DNA of 13,652 bases, from NCBI GenBank assembly GCA_007134665.1, contig SLKH01000319.1:1-13652 (forward strand), read 5' to 3'. Each line of letters starts with the position of its first letter. The first letter of the stretch is position 1. The notes beneath the pieces were generated by a model. The model searched no databases, was not told where the DNA came from, and saw only the letters and a program-made list of their open reading frames with translations. Made by a program: the position numbers and the translations under genes. This document shows positions 7,154 to 13,652 of the stretch, in pieces. The stretch is from Balneolaceae bacterium. Its GTDB lineage: Bacteria > Bacteroidota > Rhodothermia > Balneolales > Balneolaceae.

Positions 7154-7993
7154 ATGAATCACGACTCATTTGGCAGTGCATTGAAACGTGGATACATGCG
7201 GATCCCTACAGTGATCCGGGTAATTATCTCCATTAATATTGCTGTGTTTATTATCCAGGCTTTTTCAGGCACCGGGTTCAACCGAACGCTCGTATCCCTG
7301 TTTGCTTTCGATCCTGCGTGGCAGACTGCACTTATGCAACCCTGGAGATTTGTAACATACATGTTTCTTCACGGTAGCGGATTCCACCTGATCTTTAATA
7401 TGCTTTGGCTTTGGTGGATGGGCAGGGCAGTAGAAGAAAATTTGGGCCCCCGTACATTTTCTGTGATCTATTTCGGTGCCGGTATCGGAGGTGTGGTTCT
7501 GAATATGGGCGTTGCAATGTTTTTAGGGTACAATTATGTAATCGGTGCTTCAGGAGCAGTATTCGGGATTATGGTAGCTTTCGCATATATGTTTCCGAGA
7601 ACTCCGATCATGTTATTATTGTTACCACCTATTGAAGCCAGGTTTCTTGTTGCAGGACTGATTGCATTCGACCTGATATTCATTGGTGCGGGTGATAATA
7701 TCGCCAGAATTGTTCACCTCGGTGGTGCCGGTTTCGGTTATCTGTTAATTCAGGCACATTATAGTGGTACCGATTTAAGTGCAGTGGTTCGTCCTATTGA
7801 AAACCTGTTTCGGCGTTCGAAAACAAAAAAACCGAGAAATAAAAACATGTACAGCGTAACTGACGTTGATATTATGGAGGAACGTGAAGTGGATGAACTT
7901 GATGATATTCTTGAGAAGATTTCAAAAAAAGGATACGACTCATTGACTGCAGAAGAGAAGAAAAAATTATTTGACCTCAGTAAACGCAATTGA
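7154..7993 (+). CDS. Rhomboid family intramembrane serine protease with cytoplasmic C-terminal tail
   Basis: Second intramembrane serine protease of the tandem pair, 279 residues. The catalytic set is intact: HLIFN (78-82), Ser133 in GASGAVFG (131-138) and His188 in VHLGGAG (187-193). Membrane segments fill about residues 20-200. Unlike its neighbour it continues with a basic stretch (RRSKTKKPRNK, 220-230) and an acidic, helical tail ending in VDELDDILEKISKKGYDSL and a short charged end. Tails of this type (small domain with an ILDKIS..GY.SL pattern) are, as I recall, common on Bacteroidota rhomboids, which helps the taxonomic guess. The basic stretch after the last membrane segment suggests that the tail is cytoplasmic. 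The ATG at 7154 follows GGCAGAAG, a weak purine-rich leader. ispG starts 6 nt after its stop. Its substrate cannot be told from sequence. Confidence 0.93.
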   Translation: MNHDSFGSALKRGYMRIPTVIRVIISINIAVFIIQAFSGTGFNRTLVSLFAFDPAWQTALMQPWRFVTYMFLHGSGFHLIFNMLWLWWMGRAVEENLGPRTFSVIYFGAGIGGVVLNMGVAMFLGYNYVIGASGAVFGIMVAFAYMFPRTPIMLLLLPPIEARFLVAGLIAFDLIFIGAGDNIARIVHLGGAGFGYLLIQAHYSGTDLSAVVRPIENLFRRSKTKKPRNKNMYSVTDVDIMEEREVDELDDILEKISKKGYDSLTAEEKKKLFDLSKRN

Positions 7994-7999
7994 ACCGGA

Positions 8000-9250
8000 A
8001 TGATGCCAATTGAAAGAAAGAAAACAATCCGTGTAATGGTTGATGATGTGGCAATTGGCGGTGGAGCGCCGATAGTAGTCCAATCTATGACGAATACGGA
8101 TACTGCAGATGTAGATGCAACGGTTGAACAGATTGAGCATCTCTATAAAGCCGGTTCTGAACTGGTCCGGATTACTGTCAATCACGATGAGGCGGCCATG
8201 GCCGTTCCGCATATCAAAGAAAAGCTTTTAAACCGTGGTATCGACGTTCCGATAATTGGAGACTTTCATTATAATGGCCATAAATTGCTGCCCGGTTACC
8301 CGGACATGGCTGCAGCGCTATCCAAATTCAGAATCAATCCGGGAAATACAGGAACACGGGCACGGGATCAGAACTTCTGTACCATTATAGAGCAAGCCAT
8401 TATTCATGATAAACCGGTTAGGATAGGTGTAAACTGGGGGTCACTTGACCAACAACTTCTTGCCGAAAGAATGGATGATAATAATAAACTCAGCACTCCC
8501 AAATCGTCTAAAGAGGTGATGCTTGATACAATGGTTGAAAGTGCACGAAGGTCCTCTGAGATTGCCGAAGATGTCGGGCTGGCTTCTGATAAAATTATCA
8601 TAAGCTGCAAAATGTCGGGTGTGCAAGACTTGATTAACGTGTATCAGCGGATTGCTGAGGAACTGGATTACCCGCTTCATCTTGGCCTTACAGAGGCCGG
8701 TATGGGCATGAAAGGAACTGTTGCGAGTGCTGCAGCATTAGGTGTTTTATTGCAAAAAGGAATTGGAGATACCATCCGGGTATCACTAACTCCAATGCCC
8801 GGTGCAGACAGGGCTGAAGAAGTTCGCATTTGTCAGCAAATCCTCCAATCTCTGGGGATTCGCAGTTTCATTCCCCAGGTTACATCCTGCCCGGGATGTG
8901 GGCGCACACAAAGTACATATTTCCAGGAACTGGCAGATGAAATTCAGCAGTATGTGATGAAACAGATGCCGGTATGGAGAGAAATTTATCCGGGCGTGGA
9001 GGAGATGGATGTGGCTGTTATGGGGTGTGTGGTGAATGGTCCGGGAGAATCAAGACATGCGAATATCGGGATATCACTGCCTGGTACTTTTGAAGAACCG
9101 AAAGCACCTGTCTATGTTGATGGAAAACACTACACTACATTGAAGGGGGATCGGATTGGTGAAGAGTTCAGGCAAATCCTGGATACTTATATCCTGGAGA
9201 ATTATGGAAAACCGAAAGAAAATGAAAAAGCATTAAATGAAGCTGACTGA
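8000..9250 (+). CDS. ispG: 4-hydroxy-3-methylbut-2-en-1-yl diphosphate synthase (GcpE)
   Basis: Iron-sulfur enzyme of the methylerythritol phosphate (MEP) route that reductively opens MEcPP to HMBPP, the next-to-last step to the isoprenoid precursors. The 416 residues show the N-terminal TIM-barrel (GGGAPIVVQSMTNTDTAD 20-37, IGDFHYNG 86-93, INPGNTG 112-118, IGVNWGSLD 142-150, LGLTEAGM 228-235) and the C-terminal cluster domain. The 4Fe-4S ligands are Cys297 and Cys300 in SCPGCGRT, Cys343 in MGCVVNGPGE, and Glu350. The protein lacks the large middle insertion domain typical of plant-type IspG, which many Bacteroidota and Chlorobi carry. Its internal length and motifs instead resemble the roughly 420-residue two-domain proteobacterial form. 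Two adjacent ATG codons are possible starts; the first is used. It follows the second rhomboid gene by 6 nt, so it is probably in the same transcript. Confidence 0.96.
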   Translation: MMPIERKKTIRVMVDDVAIGGGAPIVVQSMTNTDTADVDATVEQIEHLYKAGSELVRITVNHDEAAMAVPHIKEKLLNRGIDVPIIGDFHYNGHKLLPGYPDMAAALSKFRINPGNTGTRARDQNFCTIIEQAIIHDKPVRIGVNWGSLDQQLLAERMDDNNKLSTPKSSKEVMLDTMVESARRSSEIAEDVGLASDKIIISCKMSGVQDLINVYQRIAEELDYPLHLGLTEAGMGMKGTVASAAALGVLLQKGIGDTIRVSLTPMPGADRAEEVRICQQILQSLGIRSFIPQVTSCPGCGRTQSTYFQELADEIQQYVMKQMPVWREIYPGVEEMDVAVMGCVVNGPGESRHANIGISLPGTFEEPKAPVYVDGKHYTTLKGDRIGEEFRQILDTYILENYGKPKENEKALNEAD

Positions 9251-9303
9251 TCATTATATGCATCCTGTTCTGTCCAAAGTAACTTTTGGGAAATCAGGTT
9301 AAA

Positions 9304-9843
9304 ATGAGACTTGACCCCAAATATTTTAATCTCTTTATCATTATTTGTGCTGCTGTTACAGTGGTGGTGATAGTCTATGGCACCATGAGCTACCATTCCA
9401 AACAGGAAGAGATCCTCCGGGAAAATATAAACAATACTGAATTTGCAGATTTTTCTTTTATATCGATTTCCGGAAACGATACGCTCATGGTATCCGACTT
9501 GATAGGAGAGCCGCTTCTCATTGACTTTTGGGCAACATGGTCTGGTAAATCTCAGGGTATGCATCGAACCATTAGCCAGCTACATCAGCGATATCCGAAT
9601 TTGAAAATTATTGCTGCTGCTGTCAGGGATGATCAACAGATGGTTATGGAATATGCTGACGCTCAGGATTATGGATTTATGTATGTATCGGGAACGGATG
9701 TATATCATCAGCTCCAGATTCCGGGTGTCCCTTCACAAATTATGATCGACAGAGAAGGTAATTTTTTTGATTTCCAGGTCGGCGATAATGAAGGTGAACT
9801 TGAACGAAAAGTAGAGTTGATGATGCGAGAGCAATTACCATGA
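9304..9843 (+). CDS. Membrane-anchored thioredoxin-fold (TlpA-like) protein with CxxC replaced by SGKS
   Basis: A 179-residue protein with one hydrophobic anchor (about residues 8-27) and a thioredoxin-like domain (about 48-175) that should face the periplasm. TlpA/ResA-like features are clear: LIDFWATWSGKS (72-83) at the active-site helix, and the cis-proline loop GVPSQIMIDREG (141-152) with Pro143. In active members the helix reads WATWCxxC; here both cysteines are serine (Ser80 and Ser83), so disulfide exchange by that site is impossible. The only cysteine, Cys15, lies in the anchor. It may act as a binding or chaperone protein, or have another role. An in-frame TTG six codons upstream is possible, but ATG 9304 is preferred because CAGGTT lies just before it and the anchor then starts normally. 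It lies between ispG (53 nt gap) and the aminotransferase gene (47 nt), with no obvious shared pathway. Confidence 0.85.
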   Translation: MRLDPKYFNLFIIICAAVTVVVIVYGTMSYHSKQEEILRENINNTEFADFSFISISGNDTLMVSDLIGEPLLIDFWATWSGKSQGMHRTISQLHQRYPNLKIIAAAVRDDQQMVMEYADAQDYGFMYVSGTDVYHQLQIPGVPSQIMIDREGNFFDFQVGDNEGELERKVELMMREQLP

Positions 9844-9852
9844 AAGTTGAAA

Positions 9853-9888
9853 TGACTGGAATCAGTTAATTGACGGGTAGTTTTTTTT
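9853..9888 (+). other. Weak hairpin and eight-T tract before the aminotransferase gene
   Basis: TGACTGGAATCAGTTA (9853-9868) can form a 6-bp hairpin with one G-T pair and a GAAT loop. A run of eight T (9881-9888) follows 12 nt later and ends two bases before the ATG at 9891. The distance makes it a poor terminator. The T tract occupies the place where a Shine-Dalgarno would be, in line with the A/T leaders of other genes here. Confidence 0.3.
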
Positions 9889-9890
9889 AA

Positions 9891-10757
9891 ATGGGCAAAG
9901 AAATCAGATATGTATGGGTGAATGGTAACATTCTGGAAGATCACGTACCGGCTCTTCCAATTGAGACAAAGGGGCTGATGTATGGGGCAGGGTGCTTTGA
10001 AACAATCAGGTCATCTCATGGCAGATTTTTGCATTTCGAAAGACATATCGACCGGCTGAAAAAGGGGATGGAATATCTTAATATCAGGCCTCCGGAATCG
10101 TATGATTTACAATCTATTCAGGAGGCAGTCAGATTGATAATTGCAAAGAATCAGCTTGAAAACCGGGATGCACTGGTCCGGATCCAGGTTTCTGATTCGG
10201 GTAAACGAGGGTACAGGGTAGTTTCAGAACAGAACCCTTTTTTTATGATTACTGCTGACCAGGCAGGTGAATACAAGGAAGGATACCAGCTTGTAACAGT
10301 ATCAAACAGGGTTATTCCAGGAATCTGCCGGCCAAATGATTTGAAATTATGTAATTGCCTGCATTACATGGAGGCCTGGAGAGAAGCGAGAAGCAGGAAT
10401 GTAAATGATGCGCTGATGCTGACAGTCGATGGAATTGTTGCTGAAACATCTATTGCCAATATTTTCTGGAAAAAAGGAAACAACATTTATACTCCTTCAG
10501 AAGAGTGTGATATCCTTCCCGGAATTTTCAGGGGGATTGTTATTGATTTATTGAATGAAATGTCATCATATCGTGTAAATGAAGGGCGTTACTCTCCATC
10601 AGATGTAACTGATGCGGACCTGGTTTGGGTTACCAATTCTGTCAAGCAGATTCAGCCTGTTTCCAGGTGTGATGAAAAAAAAATACCAGTTGAATCACAA
10701 TTCTATGATGAATTATGGTCTCACCTGGATCAATACAAAAAGGTGAATCTGAATTGA
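9891..10757 (+). CDS. pabC: Class IV PLP aminotransferase, probable aminodeoxychorismate lyase
   Basis: Fold-type IV PLP enzyme of 288 residues. As PabC it would release pyruvate from 4-amino-4-deoxychorismate to give 4-aminobenzoate for folate synthesis. Visible motifs are GLMYGAGCFETIR (28-40), FERHIDRL (49-56), the PLP lysine Lys152 in NDLKLCNCLHYMEA (149-162), Glu185 in VAETSIANIFW (183-193), LPGIFRGIVIDL (209-220) and TNSVKQIQPV (248-257). The family also contains branched-chain (IlvE) and D-amino-acid aminotransferases, which are hard to separate by eye. The TNSVKQIQPV ending and the overlap with folC favour PabC, but the symbol is an inference. The start is the ATG at 9891 directly after a T8 tract, without Shine-Dalgarno. 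Its stop TGA shares one base with the folC ATG, so the two are probably translationally coupled. Confidence 0.8.
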   Translation: MGKEIRYVWVNGNILEDHVPALPIETKGLMYGAGCFETIRSSHGRFLHFERHIDRLKKGMEYLNIRPPESYDLQSIQEAVRLIIAKNQLENRDALVRIQVSDSGKRGYRVVSEQNPFFMITADQAGEYKEGYQLVTVSNRVIPGICRPNDLKLCNCLHYMEAWREARSRNVNDALMLTVDGIVAETSIANIFWKKGNNIYTPSEECDILPGIFRGIVIDLLNEMSSYRVNEGRYSPSDVTDADLVWVTNSVKQIQPVSRCDEKKIPVESQFYDELWSHLDQYKKVNLN

Positions 10758-12079
10758 TGAGTTCCAGGTTTCAAACAATTGAAGATGTACAGGAATATCT
10801 TGAACAGATTCCGAAATTCAGCCAGGTTGGTGTAAAAGCTGCCCATTTTGAACTTGACCACATGATTGGGTTCTGCAGCCAAATGGATAACCCTCAGAAC
10901 CGTCTGAAAACTGTTCATGTTGCTGGTACCAATGGAAAAGGCACAACCTGCCAAATGCTTTCTTCGGTCTATCAGGAAGCAGGGTACAAGACCGGGCTGT
11001 ATACGTCACCTCATTTACTTGAATTTAACGAACGAATTCGGGTGGATGGAGTAATGATCAAAGATTCGTCGATGCTTGAATTTTTCCAGCGGTTTGAAAA
11101 AGCTCTGTCGGAGATCCCTCTTACTTATTTTGAAATCAGTACTTGCATGGCTTTTTGGTATTTCCATCAGCAGGATTGTGACATTTCCATCATTGAAACC
11201 GGCCTTGGAGGCAGGCTCGATGCAACCAATGTGATTCAGCCTCTGGTTTCGGTTATAACATCGGTTTCTCTTGATCATACGGATCTTCTTGGTGATACGA
11301 TTGCAAAGATCGCCAGAGAAAAGGCGGGAATTATAAAGACGAGACGGCCTGTCGTTGCCAGTGCGGTTACTGACGAAGCGATGATTGAAATCGAGAAGAT
11401 TGCAGTTTTAAATGAATCAAAGGTTTACAAAGCGGGAACACTTGATCCCCACTGGAATGCAGGGAAAATAATCTTTTCAGATCCACAGTCAGGAATTGAA
11501 GTGGAAATAGACGGTGCCGGAAGAAAAAAGATTGATACATGGAATGTTGCCACTGCAAAATTGGTAACGGATCTGTTAAATCATGAGTTGCCTTTGGAAC
11601 TTAGTGAGTTCGTAAATGGTATTGAGTCCATGAATCAGAAGTTCAGCGAGTATGCACATTTTAAAAAGTTATCTGAAAACCTGGACTGGTATTTTGACGG
11701 TGCTCATAACAACGAAGCGATTGAAACACTGATTGAACAGGTCGAGTCGATGGGCAGTAACAGGGAGCCGGTTTATTTTCTGTCGCTGATGCAAGATAAA
11801 ATAAATCACACATTGCTGAAAAATTTTATACCTTTCAGAAACGTTTATTACATTGATACAGGTACAGAGAGATGTGCAAAGTGTAACCAGATCCTGTCTT
11901 ATATTCCTCAGGCACAATGCTATATGGCTGATAATCCTGAAGTAAAGAGAATTTTGGATGGGTATAAATCGGAATTAGTAATTTTTGCAGGAAGTTTTTA
12001 CTTTTACAGTCAAGTAAATAAATGGATGGCAAGCCAACTTCCTTCTGATCACACGTCAGACTTCAAGATTCGCCAATAA
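10757..12079 (+). CDS. folC: Folylpolyglutamate synthase / dihydrofolate synthase
   Basis: ATP-dependent Mur-ligase-family enzyme that adds glutamate to dihydropteroate and/or to reduced folates. With the start at ATG 10757 it has 440 residues. Motifs are HVAGTNGKGT (54-63, P-loop), TSPHLLEFNERI (83-94), ETGLGGRLDATN (147-158), SLDHTDLLG (171-179), AREKAGIIK (186-194, with Lys189 at the position carbamylated in the family) and DGAHNNEAI (314-322). An in-frame ATG at 10715 would add 14 residues inside the pabC end; the later start is chosen because it forms the usual TGATG stop-start overlap and begins the alignable region. The C-terminal half is divergent: the usual GRHQ-type linker reads KIDTWNVATAKL (258-269) and the usual PGR motif before DGAHN is absent. 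Whether it has one or both activities cannot be told. Confidence 0.93.
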   Translation: MSSRFQTIEDVQEYLEQIPKFSQVGVKAAHFELDHMIGFCSQMDNPQNRLKTVHVAGTNGKGTTCQMLSSVYQEAGYKTGLYTSPHLLEFNERIRVDGVMIKDSSMLEFFQRFEKALSEIPLTYFEISTCMAFWYFHQQDCDISIIETGLGGRLDATNVIQPLVSVITSVSLDHTDLLGDTIAKIAREKAGIIKTRRPVVASAVTDEAMIEIEKIAVLNESKVYKAGTLDPHWNAGKIIFSDPQSGIEVEIDGAGRKKIDTWNVATAKLVTDLLNHELPLELSEFVNGIESMNQKFSEYAHFKKLSENLDWYFDGAHNNEAIETLIEQVESMGSNREPVYFLSLMQDKINHTLLKNFIPFRNVYYIDTGTERCAKCNQILSYIPQAQCYMADNPEVKRILDGYKSELVIFAGSFYFYSQVNKWMASQLPSDHTSDFKIRQ

Positions 12080-12165
12080 ATCCTCCTTGAAGGGTGTGTA
12101 TCTGCTTTAGCGTTGCACTCATTCCTTGAAAGAAATTAATCTAATCAATACACCAAAATATTATT
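12080..12165 (+). promoter_or_regulatory. Intergenic gap between folC and rho
   Basis: This 86-nt gap has no open frame of interest and no clear terminator. CTCCTTGAAGG (12083-12093) and the related TTCCTTGAAAG (12122-12132) form a loose direct repeat. Only weak sigma-70-like boxes are visible, for example TTGCAC (12113-12118) and TAATCT (12137-12142) 18 nt apart. Rho is usually autoregulated through its leader, so a separate promoter with a short leader is plausible, but read-through from folC is equally possible. Confidence 0.3.
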
Positions 12166-13652
12166 ATGTCGGAGACACAAACCGATCATATCTCAAATAT
12201 TGATCTTGATACACTTTACGAAAAAACGGTAAAGGATTTGCAAACGATTGCCAAAAGCCTGAAACTGAAAAAAGTGAGCGGCCTGAAAAAACAAGAATTA
12301 ATAGACCGTATTCGAAATTTTGCTGCCCAGAAAGCACCTGAAAAAAGTGATGGGAAAGAGAATGAATCAGAATCAGATTCCGGTTCAATTCCAAAAAGGC
12401 AGTATGGCAGCCAAAGTCATATTCAGACGTATGAGAAGGATGAAGAAAACAGGTCCAAACGGTCCCGTAAACGAACTGGTAAACCGCGGGATCAATACAA
12501 GAAAAATAAAAATCATGTCAGCAATGTACTGCCGGAGTCGGATGCCGGGAAACTTGAAGAAAGGCTGGCTGAAATACGTCCACAGCTCGGCAAGTTTTTA
12601 CTGAATGAAGGAACCCTGGAAATACTCCCGGATGGTTATGGCTTCCTCCGTTCAGTTAATTATAACTATAAGGCAAGCCCGGATGATATTTATGTTTCAC
12701 CATCACAGATCAAGCGTTTTCGATTAAAACAGGGGGATTGTGTTATTGGAATAATCCGTCCTCCAAAGGTTGGAGAGCGTTATTTTGCCCTGCTTCGAGT
12801 AGAAGGTGTAAACGGGAAAATTCCGAGGGATATGGATAACAGGGAAGACTTTGAAGACCTGCTGCCTATTTATCCCGATATTCGATATAAACTGGAAAAT
12901 AAACCGTCGGAATACACGACCCGAGTCATCGATATGTTTGCTCCTCTTGGTAAAGGGCAGCGTGGTTTGATTGTTGCTCAGCCGAAAACAGGCAAGACAA
13001 CAATCCTGAGGGATATGGCAAATGCAGTTGCAACGAATAATCCGAATACTAAAATCATCATATTGCTTATTGATGAACGTCCGGAGGAGGTCACGGAGAT
13101 GGAACGGTCTGTGACAAGTGCCGAAGTGGTTGCATCAACATTTGATGAAAAACCGGAAAACCATATCGGGTTATCCGAAATCGTATTTGAAAAAGCCAAA
13201 CGGCTTGTTGAAAGCGGACATGACGTGTTGCTCTTGATGGACTCCATCACGAGGCTCTCAAGGGCATATAATATCTGTGCTAACACTTCAGGGCGGACGA
13301 TGACAGGTGGTGTGGATTCTGAAGCGTTGAAAGCACCTCGCCAGCTATTCACATCGGCCAGAAATATCGAGAATGGCGGAAGCCTGACCATCATTGCAAC
13401 GGCTTTGATTGAAACCGGCTCCCGGATGGATGATGTGATTTTTGAAGAATTTAAAGGAACCGGTAACATGGAGGTGGTACTTGACAGAAGACTCGCTGAT
13501 CGCAGGATTTTTCCCGCCATCGATATTTTCAAAAGCGGAACCAGGCGTGAAGAGTTAATCGTACCGGATGAAGAAAGAGAAAAAGTGGTACTGTTGAGAC
13601 GTTATCTTAACAATATGAACTCCTTTGAAGCGATGGAGTTTTTACTTGATAA
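12166..13652 (+). CDS. rho: Transcription termination factor Rho (3' end cut by window)
   Basis: Hexameric ATP-dependent RNA translocase that ends transcription at Rho-dependent sites. The frame is open from the ATG at 12166 to the window edge (495 codons). Domains in order are: a SAP-like Rho_N helix bundle (about 20-50), a charged, probably disordered linker (about 54-127), the RNA-binding cold-shock-like domain (about 145-215, with LPDGYGFLRS 154-163 and DDIYVSPSQIKRF 173-185), then the RecA-type ATPase. In the ATPase are the P-loop AQPKTGKTT (271-279), the catalytic-glutamate region LIDERPEEVTEME (301-313), Walker B LLLMDSITRLSRAYN (355-369) and SARNIENGGSLT (397-408, Q- and R-loop region). 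The sequence ends after MEFLLD, so judging from E. coli Rho roughly 20 C-terminal residues are missing. The linker makes it about 90-100 residues longer than E. coli Rho (419). The start follows ATATTATT without Shine-Dalgarno. Confidence 0.97.
   Translation, partial: MSETQTDHISNIDLDTLYEKTVKDLQTIAKSLKLKKVSGLKKQELIDRIRNFAAQKAPEKSDGKENESESDSGSIPKRQYGSQSHIQTYEKDEENRSKRSRKRTGKPRDQYKKNKNHVSNVLPESDAGKLEERLAEIRPQLGKFLLNEGTLEILPDGYGFLRSVNYNYKASPDDIYVSPSQIKRFRLKQGDCVIGIIRPPKVGERYFALLRVEGVNGKIPRDMDNREDFEDLLPIYPDIRYKLENKPSEYTTRVIDMFAPLGKGQRGLIVAQPKTGKTTILRDMANAVATNNPNTKIIILLIDERPEEVTEMERSVTSAEVVASTFDEKPENHIGLSEIVFEKAKRLVESGHDVLLLMDSITRLSRAYNICANTSGRTMTGGVDSEALKAPRQLFTSARNIENGGSLTIIATALIETGSRMDDVIFEEFKGTGNMEVVLDRRLADRRIFPAIDIFKSGTRREELIVPDEEREKVVLLRRYLNNMNSFEAMEFLLD

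Noticed and set aside
9286..9303. TTG start six codons upstream of the thioredoxin-like protein
   Set aside because: The ATG at 9304 has a better leader and starts directly before the membrane anchor as expected.
10715..10756. Upstream ATG giving FolC 14 extra residues
   Set aside because: The extra residues fall within the end of the aminotransferase gene and do not look like FolC; the ATG at 10757 gives the classic TGATG overlap.
12320..12604. 94-codon plus-strand frame in the rho N-terminal region
   Set aside because: Rho reads continuously through this stretch in another frame with recognisable Rho_N and RNA-binding domains; the overlapping frame has a low-complexity, Lys/Arg/Met-rich product typical of an out-of-frame shadow.
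12978..13532. 184-codon open frame on the minus strand
   Set aside because: It lies wholly inside the highly conserved ATPase part of rho on the other strand, and its composition is what a reverse reading of that gene would give; it shows no motif of its own.
1..13652. Hidden defence, mobile or CRISPR-type system
   Set aside because: No direct-repeat array, transposase, integrase, recombinase, nuclease or toxin-antitoxin motif is visible, base composition looks even, and all genes but one fit housekeeping families.

Overview
The window is ordinary chromosomal DNA from a bacterium of roughly 40-45% GC (judged by eye). Every gene is on the plus strand, and the genes are tightly packed in two blocks of metabolic and housekeeping functions. 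The best guess is a member of the Bacteroidota/Rhodothermota side of the tree, perhaps a Balneola-like lineage. The main evidence is that most genes lack a Shine-Dalgarno sequence and start after short A/T-rich leaders (for example argB, argJ, the 501-residue unknown gene, the class IV aminotransferase and rho). Two rhomboid proteases lie in tandem, the second with a cytoplasmic tail of a kind seen in that group, and Rho carries a long charged linker. The taxonomic call is an inference; no rRNA or tRNA gene is present to test it.

Region 1 (1-4821) is an arginine block. After the possible last codons of an unseen upstream gene (1-63) and a non-coding leader with a perfect inverted repeat (108-126), four genes follow with gaps of only 5, 13 and 13 nt: argB, argD, argC and argJ. 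Together they convert N-acetylglutamate to ornithine and recycle the acetyl group, which is the cyclic acetylated pathway. The N-terminal extension of ArgB fits an arginine-inhibited hexameric kinase. A possible terminator lies behind argJ (4670-4704), followed by a possible promoter (4744-4773).

Region 2 (4828-6333) is one stand-alone gene for a soluble 501-residue protein that I do not recognise. Its C-terminal third is rich in histidine and glycine motifs. It is the least explained gene in the window. A 172-nt gap follows, holding a compound inverted repeat (6400-6448) and a second inverted repeat (6459-6480) that looks somewhat like the one upstream of argB.

Region 3 (6506-13652) is a likely long transcription unit: two rhomboid proteases, ispG (isoprenoid precursor synthesis), a membrane-anchored thioredoxin-fold protein whose CxxC has become SGKS, an aminodeoxychorismate-lyase-like class IV aminotransferase, and folC, which overlaps it by one base. 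After 86 nt comes rho, cut off by the window end just before its C-terminus. The class IV aminotransferase and folC make sense together as folate genes; the others look like co-located housekeeping genes.

I see no CRISPR array, mobile element, tRNA, rRNA, toxin-antitoxin or defence gene. No clearly new multi-gene system is visible. The leads most worth following are the unknown 501-residue protein, the redox-dead thioredoxin-like protein and the structured leader in front of the rhomboid pair.
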